Positions 55,568 to 64,000 are shown, counted from the stretch's first letter. The stretch: 64,000 bases of DNA from Pseudanabaena mucicola str. Chao 1806 (GCF_030323025.1 NZ_CP097329.1:279001-343000); one strand, 5' to 3'. Numbers and translations: made by a program. Notes: generated by a model not told the origin, from the letters alone.

Positions 55568-56920
55568 ATGTCTTCCCTGTCTTCCCTTACTGTTGAAGCT
55601 TTATTCATTATTTTGCTGATTATTGCCAATGGTGTATTCTCGATGTCTGAACTAGCTATTGTTTCAGCTCGGAAAGTACGCTTAGAACAATGGGCGAAAG
55701 AAGGAAATGCCAAAGCCAGAGCTGCTTTAAGATTGATTAGCTCACCTAATAATTTTTTATCCACCACTCAAATTGGGATTACTTTAATCGGCATTTTGAG
55801 TGGGGCGTTGGGTGGCACAACTGTAGCTAAAAGCTTAAAAGAGATATTGGATACGATCGCAATTATTAAGCCCTACAGCGAATCTCTCAGCTTTTCGATT
55901 GTGGTGGGAATTATCACCTATTTATCTCTCGTTGTCGGCGAGCTTGTGCCCAAACGCTTAGCAATGAGTAATGCCGAACAGATTGCTTGTAGTGTTGCCC
56001 CACCGATGCGATTTCTTGCTAATATTGGCACTCCTCTGGTGTATTTGCTCAGTGTCTCAACCGAAAAATTACTGAGTATGTTAGGAATTCAAGCCAATGA
56101 AGAAGCCCAAGTAACTGAAGAAGAAATTAAGGTAATGATCGCTCAGGGTGCTGAGTCGGGAATGTTTGAAGAAGCTGAACAGGACATGGTAGAACGGGTA
56201 TTCCGCCTCGGAGATCGCCCGATTAAAGCTCTCATGACTCCCCGTACTGAGATTGACTGGATTGATATTGACTCTCCATTTGAAGAAACGCAACGAGAAG
56301 TCCTTGAGAGTGGTCATTCAAGATTTCCAGTAGCTAGGGAAAATCTCGATGATTGTGTAGGAGTTGTCGATATTCGCGAATTTCTCAACGCAAGTATTAA
56401 CGGATTACCGATCGACTTATTAAAAGTGAGTAGTCCGCCCCTATATGTTGCGGAAACGGCAAGTGCTCTGAGCGTTTTAGAGCAATTTAAACAATCAGGC
56501 GATCGCGTGGCGATGGTCACTGATGAATATGGCGGTGTTGAGGGCATGGTTACCCTCACTGACCTCCTTGAAGCGATCGTGGGAGATTTGCCATCGAGCG
56601 ATCGCCAAGGCGATCCTGATGCGATTCAGAGAGAAGATGGCTCTTGGCTAATTGATGGGATGATTTCTAGCGATCGGCTTAAAGAGATTCTTGAAATCGA
56701 AAATTTACCCTACGAAGAAGAGCGCAACTATCATACTTTGGGGGGATTAATGATGACTTATCTCCGTCATATTCCGATGGTTGGTGAGCACTTTACATGG
56801 CAAAGAATTCGCTTTGAAGTAGTTGATATGGATGGAAATCGAGTAGATAAAGTCCTAATTAATCTGTCCCCATTATTATCTGTAGATGAAGAACCTAAGG
56901 GCAATTTAAAGAATAAGTAA
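55568..56920 (+). CDS. Hemolysin-family protein (CNNM, CBS pair, CorC/HlyC domains)
   Basis: This 450-residue membrane protein has an N-terminal CNNM/DUF21 domain with several membrane segments (ALFIILLIIANGVFSMSELAIVSARKVRLEQWA). A CBS pair follows (IKALMTPRTEIDWIDID; VAMVTDEYGGVEGMVTLTDLLEAIVG), then a CorC_HlyC domain. Relatives handle divalent cation transport, especially magnesium. The hemolysin name is historical. Confidence 0.92.
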   Translation: MSSLSSLTVEALFIILLIIANGVFSMSELAIVSARKVRLEQWAKEGNAKARAALRLISSPNNFLSTTQIGITLIGILSGALGGTTVAKSLKEILDTIAIIKPYSESLSFSIVVGIITYLSLVVGELVPKRLAMSNAEQIACSVAPPMRFLANIGTPLVYLLSVSTEKLLSMLGIQANEEAQVTEEEIKVMIAQGAESGMFEEAEQDMVERVFRLGDRPIKALMTPRTEIDWIDIDSPFEETQREVLESGHSRFPVARENLDDCVGVVDIREFLNASINGLPIDLLKVSSPPLYVAETASALSVLEQFKQSGDRVAMVTDEYGGVEGMVTLTDLLEAIVGDLPSSDRQGDPDAIQREDGSWLIDGMISSDRLKEILEIENLPYEEERNYHTLGGLMMTYLRHIPMVGEHFTWQRIRFEVVDMDGNRVDKVLINLSPLLSVDEEPKGNLKNK

Positions 56921-56930
56921 TTCTAGACAA

Positions 56931-56955
56931 ATGCACCTTGCCAATCAAGGTGCAT
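56931..56955 (+). terminator. Terminator after the CNNM gene
   Basis: The hairpin ATGCACCTTG-CCAAT-CAAGGTGCAT lies ten bases after the stop. Confidence 0.75.
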
Positions 56956-56976
56956 TCTCATCAAAATAACTAAAAT

Positions 56977-57125
56977 AACGTCAGTTTAGGTTAAGCTGGC
57001 AAGTTTTAAAAGTCCAAAAGTATAGCGGTTTTCATTTTGCCTACGGCAAAATGAAAACTCAAAACTCTTATTGGGACTGAATTTTTGTTTTCAAATAAGT
57101 GTGTACTCATTTGAAAACCGCTATA
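56977..57125. repeat. Repeat families F (AACGTCAGTTTAGGTTAAGC) and D (TATAGCGGTTTTCATTTTGCC)
   Basis: 56977-57015 matches the left end of the repeat at 63048. 57021-57125 is a complete family D element with TATAGCGGTTTTCA at one end, TGAAAACCGCTATA at the other and an inner hairpin around GCCTACGGC. The 57126-57308 leader of sbpA shows no further feature I can support. Confidence 0.7.
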
Positions 57126-57308
57126 GAAAGAAGATAAAAAGGATGTTAGACAAAAAGAATATTAGGTTCTCTAATATTTCTGTTAAATCTCTGAATGTCT
57201 AAATAAAATTGGAAAGATTTTATTTGTATCTAAAAGGAAAATATTGTATGGTATTTAAACACGGTATCCCCATCAAGATATCGTAGATTAATTTTTTGGA
57301 GATATCTC

Positions 57309-58508
57309 ATGAGCTTAGGTCAACATCCCTTAAAACATTCACAATCACTGGTCAAGGCGATCAACAAATTATTTAGCCATACATTTAAAAACATATTCAG
57401 CCATAAATGGGGACGCAAGTTTGTCTCATTCTTTTTGACAGGTGCATTAATTAGTGTCACCATGGCTGCTTGCACTACAACGACTGACACTAAACCCGCA
57501 GCAACCCCAACTACAGGTAGCAGCCCCGCCGCTCAAACCACACCTGCCGCAGGCGCACCTAAAAAAGATGTTGAACTAACCCTTGTATCCTTTGCTGTAA
57601 CTAAGCAAGCTCACGAGAAGATCATTCCTAAGTTTGTGGAAAAGTGGCAAAAGGAACAAAATCAAAAAGTTACCTTTAAACAGAGCTATGGTGGCTCAGG
57701 CTCACAAACCCGTGCTGTTATTGATGGACTCGAAGCTGATGTTGTCCACCTCGCCCTTAGTGCTGACACCTTCAAATTAGAAAAAGCGGGACTAATTGAA
57801 CCAGGATGGGAAAAAGAACATCCTAGTGACAGCATTGTCTCGAAGTCTGTACCAGCGATCATCGTCCGCGAAGGCAATCCAAAAAATATTAAAACTTGGT
57901 CTGACCTCGAAAAACCTGGTGTTGCCTTAATCACTGCTGACCCTAAAACTTCAGGTGTCGCTAAATGGAACTTCTTGGCAATATGGAATGCGGCTCTCAA
58001 AGCAAATAATAAGGATGAAGCGAAAACCATCGATACCTTAGCCAAAGTATTTACTAATGTGCCAATTTTGACCAAAGACGCTAGAGAAGCCAGCGATGCT
58101 TTCATTAAGCAAGGGCAGGGTGATGTCTTAGTTAACTACGAAAACGAAGTAATTCTTGCTACTCAGAAGGGTGAAAAAGTTAGCTATGTAATTCCAGATG
58201 TGAACCTCTCCATCGACAACCCGATCGCAGTTGTTGACAAAAATGTGGCTAAGCATGGCACTAAGGAAGTTGCCGAAGCATTCGTAAAGTATCTCTTCTC
58301 TACCGAAGCACAAACCGAATTTGCTAAGATTGGTTTCCGTCCTGTTGATGAAACTGTTGCCAAAGAGAAGCAATTTACTGAGCTTTATCCTGTAGTTAAG
58401 GATCTTGCAACCATTAATAAAGAATTTGGTGGTTGGCCAAATGCCGACAAGAAATTCTTCGCTGAAGGTGGGATTTTTGACCAAGTGCAAGCCAAAATCA
58501 AGCGCTAG
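57309..58508 (+). CDS. sbpA: Sulfate ABC transporter substrate-binding protein
   Basis: This 399-residue periplasmic sulfate binder has a hydrophobic signal at about 38-54 ending VTMAAC (Cys55, weak lipobox), then an Ala/Thr/Pro-rich linker. Family motifs include QSYGGSGSQTRAVIDGLEADVVHLALSAD, TADPKTSGVAKWNFLAIW and LVNYENEVILA. The N-terminus is longer than usual. It leads the sulfate uptake genes cysT and cysW. No cysA ATPase gene is in the window. Confidence 0.93.
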   Translation: MSLGQHPLKHSQSLVKAINKLFSHTFKNIFSHKWGRKFVSFFLTGALISVTMAACTTTTDTKPAATPTTGSSPAAQTTPAAGAPKKDVELTLVSFAVTKQAHEKIIPKFVEKWQKEQNQKVTFKQSYGGSGSQTRAVIDGLEADVVHLALSADTFKLEKAGLIEPGWEKEHPSDSIVSKSVPAIIVREGNPKNIKTWSDLEKPGVALITADPKTSGVAKWNFLAIWNAALKANNKDEAKTIDTLAKVFTNVPILTKDAREASDAFIKQGQGDVLVNYENEVILATQKGEKVSYVIPDVNLSIDNPIAVVDKNVAKHGTKEVAEAFVKYLFSTEAQTEFAKIGFRPVDETVAKEKQFTELYPVVKDLATINKEFGGWPNADKKFFAEGGIFDQVQAKIKR

Positions 58509-58582
58509 AGATTAGCTATAACCAGAGCTAAATTTAGGATGACTTAGCGCAGCGTAACGCATAAAGCGGAGCGTAACGTATA

Positions 58583-58635
58583 AATTAACTAACAACGATG
58601 GGTTAGCGATCGCGTAACCCATCGTTGTTAGTTAA
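58583..58635. terminator. 22-bp perfect palindrome around a HIP1 site after sbpA
   Basis: The arm ATTAACTAACAACGATGGGT (plus TA) and its exact complement enclose GCGATCGCG. It may end part of the transcripts between sbpA and cysT. Confidence 0.7.
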
Positions 58636-58647
58636 TCGAAACTAAAC

Positions 58648-58710
58648 TAGGACTTACGCAGACGCATTTCATGGTAGGGGCAATTCATGAGTTGCCCCTA
58701 CCATGAAATG
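58648..58710. repeat. Family A repeat copy A5, one end only
   Basis: It starts TAGGACTTACGCAGACGCAT and carries a hairpin ATTTCATGGTAGGGGCAA with complement. The right terminal repeat is not recognisable. Confidence 0.6.
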
Positions 58711-58775
58711 TGGGTTTCAAACTTTTTTGCATAATCTCCATGAATTTCACAGCTTTTTGAAAAATTAAAGACAAC

Positions 58776-59633
58776 ATGGTTACGATAACTACTCAACCTG
58801 ACAGAAAGCGCCAAACTAATCCTATTCTGAAATTTATCGGCAAAGTTCCTTGGACTTGGGTAATTACTTTTGTTTATCTCTCATTCCTGCTAATTTTGCC
58901 AATCATCGCCATGATTGTTAAAGCTTCGCAAGAGCCTTTTGAGAAGTTTTGGGCAACTGCAACATCACCCATTGCCCTCTCTAGTTACGAAGTTACTTTT
59001 GTGACTGCCTTTGCTGCTGCCGCGGTTAATGGCATATTCGGCACATTGATCGCTTGGGTGATTGTGCGTTACAACTTTTGGGGCAAACGCTTTGTCGAAG
59101 CTGTTGTTGACTTACCCTTCGCACTCCCGACAGCAGTCGCAGGTTTGACCCTAGCTACAATGTATAGCAATAAAGGTTTTATTGGTGCATATTTTGCCCC
59201 CTTTGGTATCAAAATCGCTTTTAGTCGCATCGGTGTGTTTATAGCGATGACCTTTATCTCATTACCCTTTATTGTCAGAACGGTTCAGCCAGTCCTTAAC
59301 GAATTGGAAAAGGAAATCGAAGAAGCCGCTTGGTCATTAGGTGCTTCTCAATTCCAAACCTTCTTCCAAGTAATCTTGCCGCCTCTTACGCCTTCGATCT
59401 TGACAGGAGTTGCCCTTGGTTTTTCCCGTGCTGTTGGTGAGTATGGCTCAACCGTAATCATTGCGTCTAATACTCCTTTTAGGGATTTAATTACACCAGT
59501 ATTGATCTTTCAACGCTTAGAACAGTATGACTATGTGGGCGCGACTGTGATCGGTGTGGTAATGCTGGCTATTTCCTTTGTGAGCCTATTGGCGATTAAT
59601 CTATTACAAGCATGGAGTAAGCGATATGGCTAA
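58776..59633 (+). CDS. cysT: Sulfate ABC transporter permease CysT
   Basis: This 285-residue inner-membrane permease has about six segments. The EAA loop that docks the ATPase reads EEAAWSLGASQFQTFFQVILPPL, and VDLPFALPTAVAGLTL is typical of CysT/CysU. The stop overlaps cysW by eight bases. Confidence 0.93.
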   Translation: MVTITTQPDRKRQTNPILKFIGKVPWTWVITFVYLSFLLILPIIAMIVKASQEPFEKFWATATSPIALSSYEVTFVTAFAAAAVNGIFGTLIAWVIVRYNFWGKRFVEAVVDLPFALPTAVAGLTLATMYSNKGFIGAYFAPFGIKIAFSRIGVFIAMTFISLPFIVRTVQPVLNELEKEIEEAAWSLGASQFQTFFQVILPPLTPSILTGVALGFSRAVGEYGSTVIIASNTPFRDLITPVLIFQRLEQYDYVGATVIGVVMLAISFVSLLAINLLQAWSKRYG

Positions 59634-60507
59634 TTTAAATTCTTCTGTCAGCGAATATCCTCAAAGCGCTCCCAAACCAACCCAAATCAAAAAGAAAAAA
59701 AGCTTTGCTCCTGTAATCTTAATTACGATCGCCATTGCTTATCTCTCCTTAGTATTACTCATACCCGCCGCCAACGTATTTTATGAAGCCTTTCATAAAG
59801 GAATGACTCCGTTGATCGATGCTTTTAAGCGAGAGGATTTATGGGTAGCAATTAAGTTAACTGCGAGTCTAGCAGCGATCGCCTTACCGCTAAATACGAT
59901 CTTTGGATTGAGTGCCGCTTGGGCGATCGCCCGTAATCAATTCCCTGGTAAATCCTTATTGCTCAGCATCATCGATTTGCCCTTCTCGATCTCGCCCGTA
60001 GTTGCAGGTTTAATGATCGTTCTACTCTATGGTCGCCTTGGTTGGTTTGGTTCATGGCTCGAAGCTAATGACATCAAAATTATCTTTGCTTTCCCGGGAA
60101 TGCTGATGGCTACCATCTTTGTCAGTATGCCTTTCATTGCTCGTGAAGTAATTCCCGTATTAGATGAAATGGGCACTGAACAGGAAGAAGCCGCCCGCAC
60201 CCTTGGCGCTAGCGACTGGCAAATTTTCTGGAAAGTGGTCGTTCCTAATATCCGTTGGGGGTTGCTCTATGGCTTAGTTTTGACTAACGCTAGAGCCATG
60301 GGTGAATTTGGCGCTGTATCCGTTGTATCAGGTAACATTGCCGCCAAAACTCAGAGCTTACCTCTATTCGTAGAAGAGTCATATAAGAACTATGAAAATG
60401 AAGTTGCCTATTCGGCGGCAGTTTTATTAGCATTGTTAGCAGTAGTGACTTTAGTTCTCAAGGAAATCTTAGAGCGCAAAACGCATAATCCTAATGAACG
60501 GGAATAG
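59626..60507 (+). CDS. cysW: Sulfate ABC transporter permease CysW
   Basis: This 293-residue permease has the EAA loop EEAARTLGASDWQIFWKVVVP and the conserved NARAMGEFGAVSVVSGNI segment of CysW. It starts within cysT. The ATPase CysA needed for function is not adjacent. Confidence 0.93.
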   Translation: MANLNSSVSEYPQSAPKPTQIKKKKSFAPVILITIAIAYLSLVLLIPAANVFYEAFHKGMTPLIDAFKREDLWVAIKLTASLAAIALPLNTIFGLSAAWAIARNQFPGKSLLLSIIDLPFSISPVVAGLMIVLLYGRLGWFGSWLEANDIKIIFAFPGMLMATIFVSMPFIAREVIPVLDEMGTEQEEAARTLGASDWQIFWKVVVPNIRWGLLYGLVLTNARAMGEFGAVSVVSGNIAAKTQSLPLFVEESYKNYENEVAYSAAVLLALLAVVTLVLKEILERKTHNPNERE

Positions 60508-60511
60508 CGAA

Positions 60512-60553
60512 AAATAATCTTTGTGTTGCGCGAATGGCAACCCAAAGATTATT
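60512..60553 (+). terminator. Terminator after cysW
   Basis: An imperfect hairpin of AATAATCTTTGTGTTGC with its complement lies four bases after the stop. The rest of 60554-60737 has no gene I can support. Confidence 0.7.
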
Positions 60554-60737
60554 ACCAATAACTACTGGCTATAGTTTTTATTTCATGTCGGCGGCACTGA
60601 GGGTCGCTTTTTTTAGTGAGTTCCATCAAAAAGAGTAACATTTGTAACAGTTAGAACATGGTATTTCAATAGCGATACGGTAAAGTTTACAAGCAGCTAG
60701 GCATAAGAAAAATTCAAAGCAAATTCATAATCCAATT

Positions 60738-60890
60738 TTGCCCTCTATCCAATTACTTACCCTCATCGCTGCTTTCTTTTTTACCAGCATTATTTTTACC
60801 AGCATTATTAGTGTGATTACAGGTAGTACTTCCCTAATCACCGTACCTGTGATGTTACAAACAGGAAGTGACAATAAGGAGTTTCTCTAA
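60738..60890 (+). pseudogene. N-terminal remnant of a TauE/SafE (TSUP) sulfite exporter-like protein
   Basis: A 50-codon frame from TTG reads LLTLIAAFFFTSIIFTSIIS, then VITGSTSLITVPVMLQ. The latter matches the first conserved hairpin of TSUP transporters (about 250 residues when complete). It then ends in SDNKEFL and a stop directly before the NIL-domain gene. The rest of the transporter is missing. Confidence 0.6.
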
Positions 60891-61160
60891 ATGACAATTG
60901 ATACTCGTTCAATAAATCAAGATATTCGACTTCGGATTCCTGAAGATCTTCATGGCGAGCCTGTAATTTCACAGTTGACCTCCCGCTATGGATTGGTTGT
61001 CAATATCGTATCGGCAACTCTAGGTGTAAATGCTGGTAGTGGATGGTTTCACCTTAACCTCAAAGGTACTCATGCCCAAATTCAAAATGCGATCGCCTAT
61101 CTTAACGATCTCGACATTGAGATTTGGGAAGATGAACATGACTCTAATACAGGTTTTTAG
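60891..61160 (+). CDS. NIL domain protein
   Basis: This 89-residue ferredoxin-like fold domain occurs at the C-terminus of methionine importer ATPases and as a stand-alone protein near cyanobacterial sulfur transport genes. Motifs are RIPEDLHGEPVISQLTSRYGLVVNIVSA and WFHLNLKGTHAQIQNAIAYLNDLDIEIWED. It may act as a sulfur-compound sensor for the nearby sulfate system. Confidence 0.88.
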   Translation: MTIDTRSINQDIRLRIPEDLHGEPVISQLTSRYGLVVNIVSATLGVNAGSGWFHLNLKGTHAQIQNAIAYLNDLDIEIWEDEHDSNTGF

Positions 61161-61267
61161 CTACAAGGGTAATTGCCATTATTTGGAGCTTGACTCAAGA
61201 CATAATGCAAAAAAGCACCAGTTTGTTTGCAACTAGTTACCTAATTTGTTATATTAAGTATCCGTTC

Positions 61268-61338
61268 GGCGGCATAGCCAAGTGGTAAGGCAGGAGTCTG
61301 CAAAACTCTCACCCCCAGTTCGAGTCTGGGTGCCGCCT
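61268..61338 (+). tRNA. tRNA-Cys (anticodon GCA)
   Basis: The 71-nt cloverleaf has acceptor GGCGGCA/TGCCGCC, discriminator T (usual for Cys), anticodon loop CTGCAAA with GCA, and T-loop AGTTCGAGTCT. Confidence 0.95.
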
Positions 61339-61343
61339 TAAAG

Positions 61344-61374
61344 AAGACTGATTGCATTGCAATCAGTCTTTTTT
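61344..61374. terminator. Terminator after tRNA-Cys, convergent with the LysR gene
   Basis: The hairpin AAGACTGATTGC-ATT-GCAATCAGTCTT plus a T-run ends two bases before the LysR gene stop, so it can serve both. Confidence 0.85.
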
Positions 61375-61375
61375 A

Positions 61376-62341
61376 TTACCAAGCTGATGTTTCTTCTGCA
61401 ATTTGTTTGCCTTCAGTTTGCAAATATTCCAAAAAAGCTTGGGCAACGACTGAGAGTTGTTTGCTCGCAAGATGAATCACATACCAATTGCAAGGAATCG
61501 GAAAATGCTCAACGTCTAATACTGCAATCTGTCCAGAAGCTCCCTCTAACGCGATCGTGTGGCGCGATAGGATCGAAATCCCTAAACCACCAGCGATCGC
61601 TTGCTTAATTGCCTCATTACTCGATAATTCCATCTTGACTTTGGGTGTAATTTTATGTTCATCAAACAATTTTTGGACATATCCTCTTGTACCTGAACCA
61701 GACTCTCTAGTGATAAAAGGCTGTTCAGCTAACTTCTGAATTGGAATATTTTTTTCATTTGCCAAAGGATGATCATGATTGGCAAGTACAACTAGAGGAT
61801 TTGCCAAAAATGGATGCGCTTTCACATCTGGCTCATCGGGAACTTGGCTGAGGATATATAAATCATCTTTGTTCTCAGACAATCTTTCTAAAACGCCACT
61901 ATGATTTGTTACCTTCAGAGATATTTCTACACCAGGATAACGCTGACAAAAAGGTCCTAGCAAACGCGGAATCACATATTTTGCAGTTGTTACTACCGTA
62001 ATTTTTAAATATCCTTGCTTTAAGCCCTTCAAGTCGGCAACACTCATTTCAAATTGAGATATGCGTCCAAAAATTTCTTGACAGGTGGCAAATAATTCAT
62101 GCCCAGCCTGAGTGAGAAATAGTCTTTTACCAACTTGCTCAAACAAAGGCATTCCAATCGCTTTTGTCAAATGCTTAATTTGCATAGAAACGGTTGGTTG
62201 GGTGAGAAATAGCTCCTCAGCAGCACGGGTATAGCTACCATGTCGAGCCGCTACTTCAAAAACCTGTAACTGGTGCAGCGTAATGTGGTTTGCTAATTGA
62301 GAATCTGATAAGCGGTAAGTCATTGTAGGCAGCAAAATCAT
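61376..62341 (-). CDS. LysR-type transcriptional regulator, CmpR/CbbR-like
   Basis: This 321-residue protein has an N-terminal winged helix-turn-helix (TLHQLQVFEVAARHGSYTRAAEELFLTQPTVSMQIKHLTKAIG), very close in pattern to cyanobacterial CmpR. An effector domain follows with FITRESGSGTRGYVQKLF and SSNEAIKQAIAGGLGISILS. CmpR-type regulators control bicarbonate uptake and some light-stress genes. Its own targets cannot be read here. A later start (MTYRLSDSQ, 62323) is possible. Confidence 0.88.
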   Translation of the reverse strand: MILLPTMTYRLSDSQLANHITLHQLQVFEVAARHGSYTRAAEELFLTQPTVSMQIKHLTKAIGMPLFEQVGKRLFLTQAGHELFATCQEIFGRISQFEMSVADLKGLKQGYLKITVVTTAKYVIPRLLGPFCQRYPGVEISLKVTNHSGVLERLSENKDDLYILSQVPDEPDVKAHPFLANPLVVLANHDHPLANEKNIPIQKLAEQPFITRESGSGTRGYVQKLFDEHKITPKVKMELSSNEAIKQAIAGGLGISILSRHTIALEGASGQIAVLDVEHFPIPCNWYVIHLASKQLSVVAQAFLEYLQTEGKQIAEETSAW

Positions 62342-62461
62342 AGACTATATTCTATGATTTTAGCATCAATATATATTTTTATTCTATGTATTTGGTTTAT
62401 ATAATAATTTAGATAAATGTGCAAAGTATCTTCTTCAAGAAGGTACAGCGGGTTACATAAA

Positions 62462-62493
62462 TTTGATTACCTACCGAAGTTAGGTAATCAAAC
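62462..62493. repeat. Hairpin TTTGATTACCTA / TAGGTAATCAAA
   Basis: A perfect 12-base stem with loop CCGAAGT lies upstream of psiE, part of a dispersed repeat with neighbouring GGTAAACGCTATA-like sequence. Confidence 0.55.
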
Positions 62494-62570
62494 AATTACT
62501 TCACCAGACTGGTAAACGCTATATAAAGCAAACGGGTAACTCTTAGTTAAAGGATTGAAAAAGGATCACA

Positions 62571-63044
62571 ATGAGATTTAGACAACTGATTACAAATTTA
62601 TGGCGTTATCTCACGATCGCAGCAAGAGATGACAGCTTTTTGAAAGCTATTGGCAGTATCGAAAACATTGTTTCTAAGGTGTTAGCGATCGCTCTAGTAT
62701 TTGTGATCTTCGTTGCTCTATTCGATCTACTTAAGCTTTTGACGATTGACTTATTTTTCACAAATCCCCAAGGAGCTTTTACTGCACCACTTCTGAAGAT
62801 ATTTGGGATGTTTCTCAATGTCCTTATTGCTCTGGAACTAATGGAAAATGTCACAGCCTACCTCCGTCAGCATGTAGTTCAGCTAGAACTAGTCATCATT
62901 ACAGCCCTAACTGCGGTTGCTCGTAAGATTGTAATCTTCGACACTAAGGCAGATGGCGATCTAACAGGTTTAGCAATTGCCGTTCTGTCCCTCTCAATTA
63001 GTTACTGGATCGTCCGCAGTCAAAATCAATCGCGTAAGCACTAA
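62571..63044 (+). CDS. psiE: PsiE family membrane protein
   Basis: This 157-residue protein with four membrane segments (VLAIALVFVIFVALFDLLKLL; IFGMFLNVLIALELMENVTAYL) and the conserved VELVIITALTAVARKIVIFD-like region (QLELVIITALTAVARKIVIF here) matches the phosphate-starvation-inducible PsiE family. Role unclear. No Pho-box was identified. Confidence 0.87.
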   Translation: MRFRQLITNLWRYLTIAARDDSFLKAIGSIENIVSKVLAIALVFVIFVALFDLLKLLTIDLFFTNPQGAFTAPLLKIFGMFLNVLIALELMENVTAYLRQHVVQLELVIITALTAVARKIVIFDTKADGDLTGLAIAVLSLSISYWIVRSQNQSRKH

Positions 63045-63047
63045 TCC

Positions 63048-63195
63048 AACGTCAGTTCGGGTTAAGCTAGCAAATTTTTAAAGCCCAAAAGTAAAAGCCT
63101 TGCTTAGCAAGGCTTTTACTTTTGGGCTTTGAGAGAAGGTTTGCGTAGTAACTCCTCTCTCAAAGCCTGTTTCAAATTATCCCGAACTCAAGTTA
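63048..63195. repeat. Family F repeat with a 24-bp-stem hairpin
   Basis: The ends are AACGTCAGTTCGGGTTAA and, inverted, AACTTGAGTTCGGG. Within it, 63080-63130 is a near-perfect palindrome AAAGCCCAAAAGTAAAAGCC, TTGC-TTA-GCAA, complement. Confidence 0.7.
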
Positions 63196-63199
63196 ATCC

Positions 63200-63234
63200 A
63201 AGATAGTTACAAAGCTTTTCTTTGTAACTATCTT
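63200..63234. terminator. Hairpin AAGATAGTTACAAAG
   Basis: The perfect 15-base arms enclose CTTTT. It lies in the gap between psiE and psbX, of which 63235-63348 shows no gene. Confidence 0.65.
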
Positions 63235-63348
63235 GTGGTTTTTGATTTGTTATGTGGTTTGAGGACTTACGATCTCCTGATGCTGCCAGATGTTAAAATT
63301 ATGCTAAGTATTTAGTCTGCAATATAAAAAAATTACCTACGAAGCTAT

Positions 63349-63465
63349 ATGACACAATCATTAACAAACTTTCTCGGCAGCCTTGTCGCAGGTGCCATAG
63401 TTCTTGGACTCATCTTCGGAGCTTTGTACTTCGTTAGCCAAAAGGACAAAATTGTTCGTCGTTAA
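63349..63465 (+). CDS. psbX: Photosystem II reaction center protein X
   Basis: This 38-residue single-membrane-span protein begins MTQSLTNFLGSLVAGAIVLG and ends with the conserved FVSQKDKIVRR. This is the cyanobacterial PsbX pattern, a low-molecular-weight photosystem II subunit near cytochrome b559. ycf66 follows, the usual neighbour. Confidence 0.93.
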   Translation: MTQSLTNFLGSLVAGAIVLGLIFGALYFVSQKDKIVRR

Positions 63466-63476
63466 TATAAGCTTAT

Positions 63477-63509
63477 AAAAAAGAGCCTCGCATTGCGAGG
63501 CTCTTTTTT
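63477..63509 (+). terminator. Terminator after psbX
   Basis: The hairpin AAAAAAGAGCCTCGC-ATT-GCGAGGCTCTTTTTT ends in a T-run, 12 bases after the stop. The gap to 63751 shows only a family D-like fragment near 63645-63685. Confidence 0.9.
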
Positions 63510-63751
63510 GTGGCTTGTTTGACTCATGCGAGAGCGCTGTATTGCTATACTGAGTGATAAGTCTTGTCTATCTGAATATTGTTAGCATTTTGTTAAGTGA
63601 GTAACTCATTTACAAAGCGCTAAATTAATCACAGCAGAGTTTTATTTTTTCATTTTGCCCGTGTCAAAGTGAAAACAGCTATGCTTTAGTGGCAAAATAG
63701 CGACAAATTAATAGCATCAAAAATTCAAGTCTTTAGGAGAAATATAGAACC

Positions 63752-64000
63752 ATGATCAACATCGGTGGCAACCCGCTAATGATTCTTTTGGCAATCGTTG
63801 CCGCTTTAGGAGGTGTGGGTTTATATTTTGTGCGAAACTTTCGACCTGAATTAGCCCGCGACCACGATATATTCTTCTCCGCGATCGCCTTAGTCTATGG
63901 CATTATCCTGCTAGCCTTTAATTTTCGGATGGAAATTACCACCCAGCTAGCACAGGTACTAGTTGTCGGATTTGCAGGTTGGTTTGCAGTTGAGTCTTTA
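63752..64000 (+). CDS. Ycf66 family protein, partial (C-terminus beyond window)
   Basis: Eighty-three codons are visible to the right edge. It begins MINIGGNPLMILLAIVAALG and has FFSAIALVYGIILLAFNFRME, the membrane pattern of Ycf66. Function unknown; conserved in cyanobacteria and some plastids. Confidence 0.88.
   Translation, partial: MINIGGNPLMILLAIVAALGGVGLYFVRNFRPELARDHDIFFSAIALVYGIILLAFNFRMEITTQLAQVLVVGFAGWFAVESL

Overview
The window looks like a chromosomal segment of a cyanobacterium. The octamer GCGATCGC (HIP1) and its cores recur throughout, and psbX lies next to ycf66. DUF751/Ycf33, a CCB-type cytochrome b6f assembly factor, DUF4330, DUF6464 and a CmpR-like regulator are also typical of cyanobacteria. 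The low GC content and dense small palindromic repeats would fit a Pseudanabaena-like genus, but that is only an impression.

Region 1 (1-20 kb) is an accessory and defence island. It opens with a UmuC gene cut by the window edge and a UmuD homologue that has lost both catalytic residues (Ser to Pro, Lys to Arg). Next, on the minus strand, is a type 2 BREX (Pgl) locus in the order pglW (15663-19757), pglX, pglY, pglZ (ends 1704). pglX is split by a 1300-bp IS4-family element with a perfect 9-bp target duplication, and removing it restores a 1235-codon frame. pglZ stops inside a miniature repeat and looks short at its C-terminus. brxD and brxHI are not seen. Small toxin-antitoxin-like genes sit between the BREX genes: DUF5615/DUF433 and Phd/truncated PIN between pglY and pglX, and BrnT-like, antitoxin-like, DUF4258, DUF2283 and DUF29 genes on the opposite strand between pglX and pglW.

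Region 2 (20-39 kb) is mostly conserved genome: a TPR-CHAT protease-like protein, DUF4337, DUF751, DUF6464, rbfA, an ExbB-like gene, miaB, tRNA-Lys, a glycosyltransferase, a CCB-type factor, DUF2059, DUF4330, a Ser/Thr kinase, dut, a cyclic-nucleotide-binding protein behind a membrane-HEAT protein, and a PD-(D/E)XK nuclease with Cas4/AddB-like cysteines.

Region 3 (39-44.5 kb) is a nest of mobile DNA: a MITE cut by an IS256-family element that itself carries an IS982-family element, then an IS1634-like remnant, then another MITE carrying an IS66-family element.

Region 4 (44.5-64 kb) holds a phosphatase, phosphoketolase, an IS5-type remnant, tRNA-Tyr, a CPBP protease, clpS, ecfT behind a methylase remnant, a second inverted and frameshifted IS256 copy, malQ, a CNNM/CBS transporter-like gene, the sulfate uptake genes sbpA-cysT-cysW with a TSUP remnant and a NIL-domain gene, tRNA-Cys, a CmpR-like LysR regulator, psiE, psbX and the start of ycf66.

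Intergenic DNA is full of hairpins and at least five miniature repeat families. Several provide the stop codon of an adjacent gene or have been entered by IS elements. No rRNA, CRISPR array or prophage was seen.
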